Shown piece after piece: positions 17,493-27,590 of a stretch of 64,000 nucleotides of DNA. The notes under the pieces were generated by a model. That model made no database searches. It saw only the letters and a program-made list of their open reading frames with translations, and was not told where the DNA came from. The stretch spans positions 992,001 to 1,056,000 of the forward strand of contig NZ_CP052766.1 in the NCBI RefSeq assembly GCF_002499975.2, in the 5' to 3' direction. Source of the stretch: Alteromonas pelagimontana. Lineage in GTDB: Bacteria; Pseudomonadota; Gammaproteobacteria; Enterobacterales; Alteromonadaceae. Position 1 is the stretch's first letter; the number at the start of each line of letters is the position of its first letter. A program made the position numbers and the translations under genes.

Positions 17493-19169
17493 ATGCGTCT
17501 TTCGCGTCTCAGACAAGAACTTGCTCATCCACGCACCTCGGTGCAAGTGTGTCTGCTCGGCATCGTCGGAGGCTTAAGCGCCGCTGCTCTGATAATCCTA
17601 TTGCGACTCTGCGTTGAATGGGTGCAACATAAAGGCCTTGCTCTACTTACGCAATACTTTTCTGAAGACTGGCCGGTCATGTTTTTTATGCCTCTTTGTG
17701 CTGTCGCACTTATGCTGATTATCGCATTTATCACCGGGTTTAAACATTATCGAATGGGTATCCCCTTTATTATTCACCGGGTGAAGCATCACTACGGCCA
17801 GGTTCCCATACGTACCACCATCAATCAATTTTTCGGCGGCATGTTGGCGCTGGCAGGAGGGTTTGTCGTTGGCCGGGAAGGTCCTTCTGTGCACCTTGGC
17901 GCTGCAGGCAGCAGCTTTCTTGGTCAATGGCTGCGACTGCCCTACAACAGTATTCGAATTTTAGCAGGTTGCGGTATTGCGGCAGGGATTGCCGCCTCTT
18001 TTAACACACCTTTTGCGGCTGTGATATTTGTAATGGAAGTAGTGTTAAGAGAATACAAAATCCATATTTTTGTGCCCGTAATGCTGGCTGCGGCATGCGG
18101 GTCGGTGCTGACTCGCATGGTGTTTGGAGAGGTAAACGAACTATCTTTTCTCTCTTTCGCGGTGTTCAGTGAATGGATGTACTTATACCTGATTCTTTTG
18201 GGCATTGTACTGGGAATGCTCGCAACCCTGTTTAACACTCAGCTCATGCGTATTATGCGATTCTTCCGCCCCCTAAACATGGCGTGGCGGTTAATATTGG
18301 CAGCGCTTATCACCGGAGGTGTAGGTATAATTTTACCTGAGGCCATGGGCGCCAGCTTTATCGATGTGGAACACCTTTTTACCGAACAGCCTGGTACTGT
18401 TGTACTTATTTCAGTGTTACTAGCCAAATTTGTGTTAGCGGTGTTTGCCATTGGGTTGGGTGTCCCAGGTGGTATTATGGGGCCGGTGATGATAATCGGT
18501 ATGTTGGCCGGGGCCGTGCTGTTGTTGCCGTTGCAGCCTTTCGTAAACGTAAATGAACTTACCAGCAGCTTTGCATTATTGGGGGTAGCCGGAATGCTAA
18601 CCGCAGTGCTACATGCGCCACTGGCCGCGTTATCGGCGGTAATGGAGTTATCTTACAGCCCCCAGATAATTCTTCCGGCCATGCTGGTTATCGTTCCTGC
18701 TTATGTCACAGCCACCCAGTTTTTGGGTAACCGCTCTATCTTTATTCAACAACTGGATTATCAGAATCTTCCCTATGCGATTACTTCAATACGCGAAGCG
18801 TTGGAAAAAACAGGAGTGCTTGCTGCTATGGCCACTGAATATAAACTGTTTCGCGATGCGCCGGAAAAAGCCATTGAAGATTATCTTTCTGAAAATCCTA
18901 CTCACATTGTGGTGCAGCAGTCTCAACTGGAGTTAGAAATTCAGTATAAACTGGTACAGTATGATGTAAGCCTGGAGCACAACGCCCAGCCACTTTCGTA
19001 CTTGCAGATGGAAGGCCTCAGTGCGCAGACAACGCTGCATGAAGTGTATGAAAAACTAAAAAACAGCCGCTCCGGCGCTATTTATGTTTACGATAGTGAA
19101 CCCCACGAAATTCTGGGAGTAATCACCTGGAATGTATTGCAGACTTTTTTGCAACGCGCTCAATATTAG
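17493..19169 (+). CDS. ClC-family chloride channel/antiporter with CBS region
   Basis: Integral membrane protein of 558 residues. The ClC selectivity motif GREGPSVHLGAAG at about 127-139 includes the gating glutamate, and FAIGLGVPGGIMGPVMIIGM is the second filter region (GxFxP-like). About 10-12 membrane helices are followed by a C-terminal cytoplasmic part from residue about 430 with CBS-like sequence (ISIREALEKTG..., PHEILGVITWNVL). It moves chloride, possibly in exchange for protons. Family members in this group (ClcB-like) are thought to help acid or osmotic balance; this is family knowledge. Confidence 0.92.
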   Translation: MRLSRLRQELAHPRTSVQVCLLGIVGGLSAAALIILLRLCVEWVQHKGLALLTQYFSEDWPVMFFMPLCAVALMLIIAFITGFKHYRMGIPFIIHRVKHHYGQVPIRTTINQFFGGMLALAGGFVVGREGPSVHLGAAGSSFLGQWLRLPYNSIRILAGCGIAAGIAASFNTPFAAVIFVMEVVLREYKIHIFVPVMLAAACGSVLTRMVFGEVNELSFLSFAVFSEWMYLYLILLGIVLGMLATLFNTQLMRIMRFFRPLNMAWRLILAALITGGVGIILPEAMGASFIDVEHLFTEQPGTVVLISVLLAKFVLAVFAIGLGVPGGIMGPVMIIGMLAGAVLLLPLQPFVNVNELTSSFALLGVAGMLTAVLHAPLAALSAVMELSYSPQIILPAMLVIVPAYVTATQFLGNRSIFIQQLDYQNLPYAITSIREALEKTGVLAAMATEYKLFRDAPEKAIEDYLSENPTHIVVQQSQLELEIQYKLVQYDVSLEHNAQPLSYLQMEGLSAQTTLHEVYEKLKNSRSGAIYVYDSEPHEILGVITWNVLQTFLQRAQY

Positions 19170-19220
19170 CCGTAATCGCAGGCTTACGTTCGATGCAAAT
19201 TTAATGATGAGGCAGTAATC

Positions 19221-19646
19221 ATGATACTGTGGTTTAAAGCATTACATATCTTTTTTATGGTCGCCTGGATGGCGGGCATTTTCTATTTACCCCGGCTATT
19301 TGTGTATCATGCAGGTACCGATAATCAAGCTGTCAAAGATCAATTCAAGGTAATGGAACGGCGCTTGTGGTTTTTTGTCACGCCATTTGCTTTTCTTACG
19401 CTAATTTTCGGGCTTCTACTTATTTATACGTACGGCGTCGAGTGGCTTAAAGCATCGGGATGGCTGCACCTGAAATTAACGCTTTTACTTGCAGTTTACG
19501 GGTATCACTTCTATCTATATAAACTGTTGAAACAATTTGCCCGTGACGCAAATACACACAGCACACGCTTTTACCGGTTTTTAAATGAAGCGCCTGTTAT
19601 CGTATTACTGATAGTTGTGATCCTCGCAGTAGTAAAACCGTTTTAG
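19221..19646 (+). CDS. hemJ: HemJ-like protoporphyrinogen IX oxidase (CopD-related)
   Basis: Small inner-membrane protein of 141 residues with four hydrophobic helices. MILWFKALHIFFMVAWMAGIFYLPRLFVYH carries the conserved His8 region and the YLPRLFVYH motif of HemJ, and the second half has GWLHLKLTLLL with the conserved Lys. HemJ oxidises protoporphyrinogen IX to protoporphyrin IX in haem synthesis. The family overlaps with CopD in annotation, but the length and motifs favour HemJ. It follows the ClC gene by 51 bases. Confidence 0.85.
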   Translation: MILWFKALHIFFMVAWMAGIFYLPRLFVYHAGTDNQAVKDQFKVMERRLWFFVTPFAFLTLIFGLLLIYTYGVEWLKASGWLHLKLTLLLAVYGYHFYLYKLLKQFARDANTHSTRFYRFLNEAPVIVLLIVVILAVVKPF

Positions 19647-19744
19647 TACTTAAATGAATTGCGGTCCAGCTTATTGCAATATGGCTGGTGAAAACAGTCG
19701 GCACCAGGATGTTCGCCAACTGCCACCTTAAATTGAGGGCAAAC

Positions 19745-19927
19745 ATGGACGTAAATAATCAACATCTTAAAACACTGCTTGAGCGCACTGATACGGCTTT
19801 TCGGGAGCTTCTTAAAGAGCCTGATTCTTACGATCTGAACATCGCCTATGAAAAAGCCAAAGAGGAACTTGACAGCTATATTGTGTCACTGCGTCAGACC
19901 CTGGCGCAGCGCGCACTGCAGCGTTAG
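19745..19927 (+). CDS. Small hypothetical helical protein
   Basis: A 60-residue reading frame with an ATG at 19745, preceded by GAGGG a few bases upstream. The sequence (MDVNNQHLKTLLERTDTAF...) is charged, strongly helical and contains no Cys or Trp, as expected of a small cytoplasmic protein. It lies between hemJ and a convergent UPF0149 gene. I do not recognise a family. Confidence 0.6.
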   Translation: MDVNNQHLKTLLERTDTAFRELLKEPDSYDLNIAYEKAKEELDSYIVSLRQTLAQRALQR

Positions 19928-19978
19928 TCGCCCCCTTCCCCCTGTCAGCAAGCGAGAAACTTTAAATACGGCGAGCGC

Positions 19979-20653
19979 TTATTTCGGCGGATTAAACATT
20001 TCAAATTGGTTCGGAAGCGCCTGCGCCAACTCACCCGCCAGCCTCACGTACTCTGCTAACATTGACGGAAGCTGCTTATACAAGATGGGAAGATTATCTT
20101 CCAACGCGCTGACTTGAGCTTCGTCTCTTGCTGCTTTAGCTAATTCCACATCAGCTAACAGAGTAAATAGTTTCAGACACCGCCGCAGCCGTTTTGCGGG
20201 ATCTTCACCTGTCGCCAGAGGCGCTTTTTCAGGCTTTTCCTGCGCCAGCTTCCACGCTTTTTGCCAACAAGGCTCAAGTTGACGATGCCCCTCCAGCAGC
20301 CCGGTTAGCCAATGCTCCAAGTTGCGGCGGCCGGCCTTTTCCTTCGCCCATTTACAACCTTCTGGAAGCAGCTTATTTTCATCGCGCATATTCTGTAAAC
20401 AATCGCGCAATGTATTCATTAATCCGTCTGCCAGGTTATCAATAATATGCGTACTAAGCGTATTGCCCTGCCCCTGAATTAACCAAGGCATCCACACTTC
20501 GGGAAGAGGAATATCGGGAGCCGTGGCAACAGCAAAAATGAAGCCTCGAGTGAAATACTCATCCGGCAATAGAGTGGCTACTTCCTGATTTGCATATAAA
20601 TGCTTTAAATCGCTCAATCTTACGCTCCGATCTTTATGCTTGCGGCTACGCAC
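19979..20653 (-). CDS. UPF0149 (YgfB/YecA-like) family protein
   Basis: All-helical protein of 224 residues. The piece DEYFTRGFIFAVATAPDIPLPEVWMPWLIQG (about residues 31-61) matches the conserved entry of the UPF0149 family (hydrophobic GF..A.A.AP..I.P..WMP.L). The C-terminal 120 residues are longer than in YgfB, but the SEC-C metal-binding tail of YecA is absent. Function is unknown. It is convergent with the preceding small gene and divergent from the NRAMP gene. Confidence 0.7.
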   Translation of the reverse strand: MRSRKHKDRSVRLSDLKHLYANQEVATLLPDEYFTRGFIFAVATAPDIPLPEVWMPWLIQGQGNTLSTHIIDNLADGLMNTLRDCLQNMRDENKLLPEGCKWAKEKAGRRNLEHWLTGLLEGHRQLEPCWQKAWKLAQEKPEKAPLATGEDPAKRLRRCLKLFTLLADVELAKAARDEAQVSALEDNLPILYKQLPSMLAEYVRLAGELAQALPNQFEMFNPPK

Positions 20654-20757
20654 AGTTCCTCGTTATGCTGACATTTCAACAGCGCCGTAATGGGTGACAA
20701 CTACCTTTGTCACTGAAGCAAAGCATAACAACAAAGCTGAAGAAGTGATAATCGAGC

Positions 20758-21954
20758 ATGGCAAAAGATAAATCGGGTTACATCATCGCTGCGGCGTTCA
20801 TCGGCCCCGGCACTGTAACAACAGCCAGTTTAGCCGGAGCCAATTTTGGCTTTCATTTGGTGTGGGCGCTGCTTTTTTCCATAGTGGCTACTATGGTATT
20901 ACAAGATATGGCCGCCAGACTAGGCGTTGCAACGGGTAAAGGACTGGCTTCAAATTTGCGAGACATGGCTACAGCGCCATGGCTACAAAAGCTGTTTACG
21001 CTACTAATCATTGCTGCAATTGGTATCGGCAACGCAGCCTATGAATCAGGCAATCTCACTGGCGCCGCTATTGGCCTAAACGCCTTCGCAGACTTAGGAA
21101 CCGGTACCTGGGCGCTACTGTTAGGCGTTCTGGCCGTCATGCTTATGTGGACAGGTCGTTATCGGTTGATCGAAACCGTACTTGTTGTACTGGTGTTTAT
21201 TATGGCGCTGGTGTTTGTACTCACCCTGATTTTTACTAAGCCTGATTGGCAGGCTATGTTTTTACAACTGTTATCACCCCAACTCGACGTTGATACCATT
21301 ACTATGGTGCTTGCGCTGATCGGTACCACAATCGTGCCCTACAACCTTTTCCTGCACGCTTCCTTGGTCGCCAAAAATTATCAAGGTGCTGAAAAAGCGG
21401 CAGCGATTCGAGCCAGCCGCCGGCAATCGGCAATTGCTATTGGTGTAGGCGGACTTATTACACTGGTAATAGTTGCAACAGCAATGATGGCGTTTTTTCA
21501 TCAGGCCGCCACTATGGATGTCACAAACATGGGCAACCAGCTCTCGCCAGTGTTAGGAGAGTGGGCTCAGTGGCTCTTCGCTATGGGTTTATTTGCTGCC
21601 GGACTAACCAGCGCTATTACCGCTCCGTTGGCAGCGGCTTTTGCAGTTTGTGGTGCACTAAATTTAAAGGAAGATTTAACGAGCTGGCCGTTTCGCGCTA
21701 TCTGGCTTGCAATAATTATTACCGGAGTGGCTATTGCCGCAGCCGGCTTTAAACCTTTGGCAGCCATTGTCTTTGCCCAAGCCGCCAATGGCGTACTACT
21801 TCCTGTGATTGCCGTTTTTTTGCTGATAGTAATGAACAAGAACAAGCAGCTAGGAGCATTCAGAAACGGTACCACCAGCAACCTGCTGGGGCTACTGGTG
21901 GTAACTGTAGTGGTTTGTCTAGGGCTCTACAAACTGGGATCGTTATCTATCTGA
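20758..21954 (+). CDS. NRAMP-family transporter lacking canonical metal ligands
   Basis: Integral membrane protein of 398 residues with about 11 helices and the NRAMP fold. In ordinary MntH proteins helix 1 has DPGN and helix 6 has a metal-binding Met (MPHN). Here helix 1 reads GPGTVTTASLAG (residues 16-27), with no Asp or Asn at the motif, and helix 6 reads IVPYNLFLH (192-200), with Val in place of Met. The transported ion is therefore unlikely to be Mn2+ by the standard mechanism. NRAMP-related proteins with altered sites exist for other ions such as Mg2+ or Al3+; which applies here is unknown. Its 3' end overlaps the convergent malY-like gene by 12 bases. Confidence 0.85.
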   Translation: MAKDKSGYIIAAAFIGPGTVTTASLAGANFGFHLVWALLFSIVATMVLQDMAARLGVATGKGLASNLRDMATAPWLQKLFTLLIIAAIGIGNAAYESGNLTGAAIGLNAFADLGTGTWALLLGVLAVMLMWTGRYRLIETVLVVLVFIMALVFVLTLIFTKPDWQAMFLQLLSPQLDVDTITMVLALIGTTIVPYNLFLHASLVAKNYQGAEKAAAIRASRRQSAIAIGVGGLITLVIVATAMMAFFHQAATMDVTNMGNQLSPVLGEWAQWLFAMGLFAAGLTSAITAPLAAAFAVCGALNLKEDLTSWPFRAIWLAIIITGVAIAAAGFKPLAAIVFAQAANGVLLPVIAVFLLIVMNKNKQLGAFRNGTTSNLLGLLVVTVVVCLGLYKLGSLSI

Positions 21955-23094
21955 TGCGCGGTTCCCTGCCAGGCGAGACAATATATTTTCCAACATAGCT
22001 CGGCTGCAGCCATAGTTAATCCGAAAACACTCTGATGCATGAAAATCTGCGCCGGGAGAGGGTCCGACCCCGCGGTTTTCAGCCCACTGTTGTACACTGC
22101 TGACCTGTAATTCAGTAGCGTCAACCCAGGCCAGAAAGGTGGCTTCGGGTTTTAACATACGCAGGCCAGAGACGGCGTTTACTACCTCAAAAACCCGATC
22201 CCGGTTGCCGCGAAGGTAGTCAAGTTGCGCCCGATGCCAGTCATCACATTGCGTGAACGCGGCCTGTGTAGCTACTAGTCCCAGTACATTTACCCAGGGT
22301 ACCATGCCTGCAGTTGCCTGAGTAAATTGCTGGCGCAATTTACGATTCGGGATAATAGCAAATGCCGCACCTAAGCCAGCCACGTTAAAAGTTTTACTAG
22401 CGGCCATTAAGGTAACACTGTTATCTCGTAACGCGGCCTCACGACCAGCAGGCAGATGTTTACACCCTGGTTCAAGCACAAGGTCACAGTGGATTTCGTC
22501 AGAACATAACAAGACATTGTTCTGCTCACAGATCTGCGCAACCTGATCCAGTTCTGTTTGCGTCAGCACTGAGCCTACAGGATTCATCGGGTTGCACAGG
22601 ATCAACAACTTACACTTAGGATCTGCCGCCTGGGATTCAAGTTCATTAAAATCCAGCGTATGTCTGCCGCCAACTTCAACTGTGCCAATATCCACCCGTT
22701 CAAGATTATTCAGCTTCGGCGCAGCCAGAAGTGGTGGATAATTGGGCGTTTGTACCATCACTTTGTCACCGGGCTCGCAATACGCCTTACAGGCCGCATT
22801 AAAAGCGGGCACCACACCGGGCATCCAGACAATCCACTCAGCAGAAATTTGCCAATCGTGTTTATCCTTTAGCCATCTAACAACCGCTTCGTTGGCTGGA
22901 GTATGCTGGCCAGGAAGCACGTATCCCATGTTACCGTGCTCCACTTTTGCCTGCAGCGCATCCAGTATAGGCTGTGCGCAGCGGAATTCCGTATCGGCCA
23001 CCCAGGCAGGTATGATGTCTTGTCCTTGATATTTCTGCCATTTGAAAGAATAAGTATTTTCACGGGAGGGGGTATTGTCAAAATCGAACGGCAC
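21943..23094 (-). CDS. MalY/PatB-type cystathionine beta-lyase
   Basis: Fold-type I PLP enzyme of 383 residues. The N-terminal MPFDFDNTPSRENTYSFKWQKY and IPAWVADTEF segments are the MalY/PatB signature. CNPMNPVG is the substrate/cofactor turn, SDEIHCDLV holds the PLP-contact Asp, and the lysine is in LMAASKTFNVAGL. It would cleave C-S bonds of cystathionine or related thioethers. Length is normal for the family. No malT-like partner is seen nearby, so metabolic and not regulatory function is more likely. Confidence 0.9.
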   Translation of the reverse strand: MPFDFDNTPSRENTYSFKWQKYQGQDIIPAWVADTEFRCAQPILDALQAKVEHGNMGYVLPGQHTPANEAVVRWLKDKHDWQISAEWIVWMPGVVPAFNAACKAYCEPGDKVMVQTPNYPPLLAAPKLNNLERVDIGTVEVGGRHTLDFNELESQAADPKCKLLILCNPMNPVGSVLTQTELDQVAQICEQNNVLLCSDEIHCDLVLEPGCKHLPAGREAALRDNSVTLMAASKTFNVAGLGAAFAIIPNRKLRQQFTQATAGMVPWVNVLGLVATQAAFTQCDDWHRAQLDYLRGNRDRVFEVVNAVSGLRMLKPEATFLAWVDATELQVSSVQQWAENRGVGPSPGADFHASECFRINYGCSRAMLENILSRLAGNRASDR

Positions 23095-23174
23095 GCTTTC
23101 TTCCTGTATTTACGAAAAACCTTAGAAACAGTGTAATGATTCGTCTAGATGCTTACCAGAGGTGAGTGGAAAAT

Positions 23175-23558
23175 TCACTCGCCTTTTGCTGCAATCGCTA
23201 CAACTTTATTCACCACATCCTCAACGACAAAAGGCTTCGCCAGAAAGTGAGTCGCCCCTAGTTCTTTGGCCCGCATGACAGTTTCGCGAGTCGTATCAGC
23301 AGTTAATAAAATAAAAGGAATATTTATGTGTGCAGAACGACAAGCCTGGAGCAATGATAGGCCATCATACTCGGGCATCCGCTGATCACTTATCACAACG
23401 TCCAGGGTGCCGGCAGTTTGTTTAAGTAAAAATTCACGCGCTGCTTTACTGCGGGAAAAGGCGTATACCGTTGCGGATAGCTGTTGCTCTAGTCCCTGGG
23501 TGATTAATTCAAGTGTAATAGAGTCATCTTCAATAACGGCAACTGTAATGTTTTTCAT
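23175..23558 (-). CDS. Single-domain response regulator
   Basis: Receiver domain only, 127 residues. The acidic pair is at Glu10-Asp11-Asp12, the phospho-acceptor is Asp58 (in VVISDQRMPEYDG), Thr is in ILLTADTT and the Lys in LAKPF. It has no output domain, so it must act by protein contact, as CheY-like proteins do. There is no kinase next to it; the window has NtrB, and a kinase elsewhere is likely. Confidence 0.88.
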   Translation of the reverse strand: MKNITVAVIEDDSITLELITQGLEQQLSATVYAFSRSKAAREFLLKQTAGTLDVVISDQRMPEYDGLSLLQACRSAHINIPFILLTADTTRETVMRAKELGATHFLAKPFVVEDVVNKVVAIAAKGE

Positions 23559-23636
23559 GGCAAGTCGTTCTGGTGCAGATATTATCTAGAGGATAAGTGC
23601 TGACATTATATATGCAAGGATTCTTGCGCAGACTTT

Positions 23637-23666
23637 ATACTAATCCACCTTAATGTGGCTTAGTAT
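23637..23666. repeat. Palindromic intergenic repeat, copy B
   Basis: ATACTAATCCAC and GTGGCTTAGTAT form a 12-bp stem with one mismatch around a 6-base loop. The outer sequence TACTAATCC...TTAGTATTAC and its spacing are the same as in copy A at 6498. The inner part has compensating differences, consistent with a palindromic family kept for its shape. Confidence 0.65.
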
Positions 23667-23707
23667 TACTAGGTCCTAGTGAGCAGCATCATATAATGCG
23701 CATAAAC

Positions 23708-23743
23708 AAAAAGGGCGCTGGTACTTAATACCAGCGCCCTTTT
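23708..23743 (-). terminator. Terminator of typA
   Basis: A 14-bp perfect stem (AAAGGGCGCTGGTA/TACCAGCGCCCTTT) with a 5-base loop lies just after the typA stop; on the minus strand it ends in a U-run. It could also work in the other direction. Confidence 0.92.
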
Positions 23744-23757
23744 CAATTTCGTAATGA

Positions 23758-25587
23758 TTATGCTTTTGAGCGAGACGCCCGTTTACGATCGTTTTCCGTT
23801 AACAGCTTTTTGCGAATACGGATGCTCTTAGGCGTCACTTCTACCAGTTCATCTTCATCAATAAACTCTAACGCTTGTTCAAGAGACATCAATACTGGCG
23901 GCACCAGGGTTTGCGCTTCGTCTGTGCCTGAAGCACGAACGTTGGTTAATTGCTTACCTTTCAATGCATTTACCGTTAAGTCATTGTCACGGCTATGGAT
24001 GCCGATAACCATACCTTCGTAAACTTCCACACCATGACCGATAAACAAACGGCCACGCTCCTGCAAGTTAAACAAGGCGTTAGTCAACGCTTTACCAGGC
24101 GCGTTCGCAATCAGCACACCGTTTTTACGCTTGCCGATTTTGCCGCCTTTATGCGGACCGTAGTGGTCAAACGTGTGGTACAACAAACCTGAACCTGACG
24201 TCATTGTCATAAATTCAGTTTGGAAACCAATTAAGCCACGGCTGGGGATGATGAAGTCCATGCGTACACGGCCTTTTCCATCTGGTGACATGTCACGCAT
24301 TTCTGCTTTACGCAGACCCAACTGCTCCATAACAGACCCCTGATCTTCGTCTTCGACATCAATAGTCAGACTTTCAAAAGGTTCCTGCAACTGGCCGTCA
24401 ACTTCTTTAAGAATAACTTCAGGACGAGATACCGCCAGTTCGTAGCCTTCCCGACGCATATTTTCAATCAGGATACCCAAGTGAAGTTCACCACGGCCTG
24501 ATACGCGGAATTTGTCAGGGTCGTTCATTTCTTCAACACGTAGTGCCACGTTATGAACCAGTTCTGCTTTCAAGCGGTCAAGAATATTACGCGAGGTTAC
24601 GTATTTACCTTCTTTACCGGAAAACGGCGAGGTATTAACCTGAAAGGTCATAGTCACTGTGGGTTCATCTACCGTTAACGGCGGTAAAGCTTCTACGGTA
24701 TTCACGTCACAAATGGTGTCGGAAATTTTCAGTTCACCAAGGCCGGTAATAGCAATAATATCTCCGGCATGAGCCAAATCGACATCATGACGATCAAGAC
24801 CAAGATAGCCTAATACCTGACCTACCTTACCATTACGCTTTTTACCCTCAGCAGTAACAATCGTGACTTGCTGGTTAACTTTAACATTACCGCGGGCCAC
24901 ACGCCCAATACCAATAACGCCAACGTAAGAGTTGTAGTCCAGCTGTGAAATTTGCATCTGAAACGGTCCATTCGGATCCGTCTGCGGCGCTTCTACTTGA
25001 TCGACGATAGTTTGGAACAACGCCGTCATATCAGGCTCTTGTTTGTCAGCATCCAAAGATGCCCAACCATTCAGAGCAGATGCATAAACAACCTGGAAAT
25101 CCAATTGTTCATCTGTCGCGCCAAGGTTGTCAAACAAATCGAAAACCTGGTCCATAACCCAATCAGGACGCGCACCGGGTTTGTCAATTTTATTGATAAC
25201 AACAATTGGCTTTAACCCTTGAGCAAAAGCTTTCTGCGTTACAAACCGTGTTTGTGGCATTGGGCCTTCCTGAGCGTCAACCAGCAACAGCACAGAATCA
25301 GCCATAGACATTACCCGCTCTACCTCGCCACCGAAATCAGCGTGTCCTGGGGTGTCCACAATATTAATGCGGTAATCGTTCCAGTTGATAGCGGTGTTTT
25401 TAGCTAAAATCGTAATGCCGCGTTCTTTTTCAATGTCGTTAGAGTCCATGACTCGTTCCTGGACTTCGCCGCGGCTTTCCAGGGTGCCTGACTGCTGAAG
25501 CAGTTTATCAACCAAGGTAGTTTTACCGTGGTCAACGTGCGCGATGATCGCGATGTTTCTTAATTTCGTAATATCAGTGGTAATCAT
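23758..25587 (-). CDS. typA: Translational GTPase TypA/BipA
   Basis: Ribosome-associated GTPase of 609 residues with normal length. G1 is AHVDHGKT, G3 is [10 protein letters not shown] and G4 is [15 protein letters not shown] is the switch region. EF-G-like domains III and V and the TypA-specific C-terminal domain follow ([20 protein letters not shown]). It helps 50S assembly and translation under cold and stress conditions. It is divergent from glnA, a conserved arrangement. Confidence 0.97.
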   Translation of the reverse strand: MITTDITKLRNIAIIAHVDHGKTTLVDKLLQQSGTLESRGEVQERVMDSNDIEKERGITILAKNTAINWNDYRINIVDTPGHADFGGEVERVMSMADSVLLLVDAQEGPMPQTRFVTQKAFAQGLKPIVVINKIDKPGARPDWVMDQVFDLFDNLGATDEQLDFQVVYASALNGWASLDADKQEPDMTALFQTIVDQVEAPQTDPNGPFQMQISQLDYNSYVGVIGIGRVARGNVKVNQQVTIVTAEGKKRNGKVGQVLGYLGLDRHDVDLAHAGDIIAITGLGELKISDTICDVNTVEALPPLTVDEPTVTMTFQVNTSPFSGKEGKYVTSRNILDRLKAELVHNVALRVEEMNDPDKFRVSGRGELHLGILIENMRREGYELAVSRPEVILKEVDGQLQEPFESLTIDVEDEDQGSVMEQLGLRKAEMRDMSPDGKGRVRMDFIIPSRGLIGFQTEFMTMTSGSGLLYHTFDHYGPHKGGKIGKRKNGVLIANAPGKALTNALFNLQERGRLFIGHGVEVYEGMVIGIHSRDNDLTVNALKGKQLTNVRASGTDEAQTLVPPVLMSLEQALEFIDEDELVEVTPKSIRIRKKLLTENDRKRASRSKA

Positions 25588-25890
25588 GGAGTTAGAGCCT
25601 GTTTAAATCGGCGCGAGTGCAAGGAGATATGCCGCGAAGATTTGATTGCTTGATCTGAACAATAAAAATGTGCGCGGATTGTACAGAAAATCCGTTGCAT
25701 TTGCGCATCTTTTTTTAACGAATTATTTTTACGCGAGGAACCTGTATAAAGCAAAACCCGACACCATCTGTGACATGTTCAGAAAATCTCCTGTAAGCAG
25801 TAAATTATAGAAGCGGCAGTAGAATCTGCAAATGCAGTAGCGATCGTTTGTAGATTCCTCTAGTCTAAGACATCAGCGGCCGCACCGCTT

Positions 25891-25926
25891 GCACGATTAT
25901 GGAACAACCAAGCACCAAATTGGTGC
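25891..25926 (+). promoter_or_regulatory. NtrC (GlnG) enhancer sites for glnA
   Basis: GCACCAAATTGGTGC at 25912-25926 is a perfect palindrome with the NtrC pattern GCAC-N7-GTGC. A weaker half-matching site (GCAC-N5-TGG) starts at 25891. They lie about 90-125 bases upstream of the expected sigma-54 start site, the right distance for enhancer action through DNA looping. Confidence 0.85.
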
Positions 25927-25989
25927 GAATTATTTCTGTATTGGTGGATTCGCTTCGGGCTATGCTTGATGGGCGGGCTTTTGTGCAGC

Positions 25990-26005
25990 TGGCATGAATA
26001 TCGCT
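25990..26005 (+). promoter_or_regulatory. Sigma-54 promoter of glnA
   Basis: TGGCATGAATATCGCT has GG and GC separated by exactly 10 bases (25991-25992 and 26003-26004), the -24/-12 pattern of sigma-54. Transcription would start near 26016, 60 bases before the glnA ATG. The rest of the 488-base typA-glnA gap also must hold the typA promoter, which I did not locate. Confidence 0.85.
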
Positions 26006-26075
26006 TCAAAATTTCTTATCTTGTTGGGGTGAAAATTTTCACTCTGCATTTTTACATAAAAACCTGGAGGACACG

Positions 26076-27485
26076 ATGTCAGTAGAAAAGGCATTAGAAC
26101 TGATACAAGAGAGTGAGGCGAAATTTGTAGATTTACGCTTTACCGATACTAAAGGGAAAGAACAACACGTATCTATCCCTGCATCCCTTGTCGACGAAGA
26201 ATTCTTCGAAGAAGGAAAGATGTTTGATGGTTCTTCTATTTCTGGATGGAAAAGCATCAACGAATCAGACATGGTCCTAATGCCGGACCCAACCACAGCG
26301 GTGTTGGATCCGTTTGCTGAAGAAACGCAGGTAAATATCCGGTGTGATATTCTTGAGCCAAATACAATGGAAGGTTACGATCGTGACCCGCGCTCAGTTG
26401 CGCGCCGTGCGGAAGAATACTTAAAGTCGACCGGTATCGGTGACACAGCCTTTTTTGGTCCGGAACCAGAATTCTTCCTGTTTGATGATGTAAAATTCCA
26501 CACTGATATGGCAGGCTCATTCTTTAAGATCGATTCTGCAGAAGCAAAATGGAATTCAGGTGAAGATTTTGAAGGCGGTAACATGGCTCACCGTCCTGGT
26601 GTCAAAGGCGGTTATTTCCCTGTACCTCCTGTAGACAGTGCGCATGATACACGTGCAGCAATGTGTCTGGTAATGGAAGAAATGGGTCTGCGCATTGAAG
26701 CTCACCATCACGAAGTGGCTACCGCAGGTCAAAATGAAATTGCCTGTGAGTTTAATACGCTGGTTAAAAAGGCGGATGAAATTCAGATCTATAAGTATGT
26801 GGTCCATAACGTTGCTCACGCTTATGGCCAAACAGCCACCTTTATGCCTAAGCCTATTGTCGGCGACAACGGTTCAGGTATGCATGTTCACCAATCCATT
26901 TCTAAAGATGGAAAGAATATCTTTGCTGGTGATAAATATGCGGGTCTGTCAGACGAAGCGCTGTTCTATATCGGCGGCATTATCAAGCATGCTCGTGCGC
27001 TTAATGCATTCACCAATGCATCGACTAACTCATACAAGCGCTTAGTGCCTGGCTTTGAAGCACCGGTAATGCTGGCTTATTCCGCCCGCAACCGTTCGGC
27101 TTCAATTCGAATCCCTTACGTTACGAGTGACAAAGCGCGCCGTATCGAAGTGCGATTCCCTGACCCAACTGCCAACCCTTATCTAGCCTTTGCTGCAATG
27201 ATGATGGCGGGTCTTGATGGTATTAAAAACAAGATTCACCCTGGCGACGCCATGGATAAAGATTTGTATGATTTGCCTCCTGAAGAAGCGAAGGATATTC
27301 CAACCGTAGCCGATTCACTGGAAATGGCTTTGCAAGCGTTGGATAATGATCGCGACTTCCTGAAAGCAGGCGGCGTTATGACTGATGACATGATTGATGC
27401 GTATATCGCGCTTAAATATGAAGAAGTCCTTACATTGAAGATGTCTACTCACCCAGTTGAGTTTGACTTGTACTACAGCGTATAA
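26076..27485 (+). CDS. glnA: Glutamine synthetase type I
   Basis: Makes glutamine from glutamate, ammonia and ATP; cytoplasmic dodecamer, 469 residues as usual. DGSSISGW at residues 51-58, [22 protein letters not shown] and [17 protein letters not shown] are the active-site elements. Tyr398 in [11 protein letters not shown] is the adenylylation site of the GSI-beta type, so activity should be controlled by GlnE. AGGAGG-like sequence precedes the ATG. Transcription is from a sigma-54/NtrC promoter and ends at a strong hairpin. Confidence 0.98.
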   Translation: MSVEKALELIQESEAKFVDLRFTDTKGKEQHVSIPASLVDEEFFEEGKMFDGSSISGWKSINESDMVLMPDPTTAVLDPFAEETQVNIRCDILEPNTMEGYDRDPRSVARRAEEYLKSTGIGDTAFFGPEPEFFLFDDVKFHTDMAGSFFKIDSAEAKWNSGEDFEGGNMAHRPGVKGGYFPVPPVDSAHDTRAAMCLVMEEMGLRIEAHHHEVATAGQNEIACEFNTLVKKADEIQIYKYVVHNVAHAYGQTATFMPKPIVGDNGSGMHVHQSISKDGKNIFAGDKYAGLSDEALFYIGGIIKHARALNAFTNASTNSYKRLVPGFEAPVMLAYSARNRSASIRIPYVTSDKARRIEVRFPDPTANPYLAFAAMMMAGLDGIKNKIHPGDAMDKDLYDLPPEEAKDIPTVADSLEMALQALDNDRDFLKAGGVMTDDMIDAYIALKYEEVLTLKMSTHPVEFDLYYSV

Positions 27486-27510
27486 ACTCTTCGTTATCCA
27501 TAATGATACC

Positions 27511-27534
27511 AAGCCCGCTTATGCGGGCTTTTTT
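27511..27534 (+). terminator. Terminator of glnA
   Basis: AAGCCCGC and GCGGGCTT form a perfect 8-bp stem with a TTAT loop and a T6 tail, 26 bases after the glnA stop. Confidence 0.95.
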
Positions 27535-27590
27535 GTGACTGTCTGATTGTACTAATATACGTTTAACGGTTTTTCTACTATGCTACGGTT

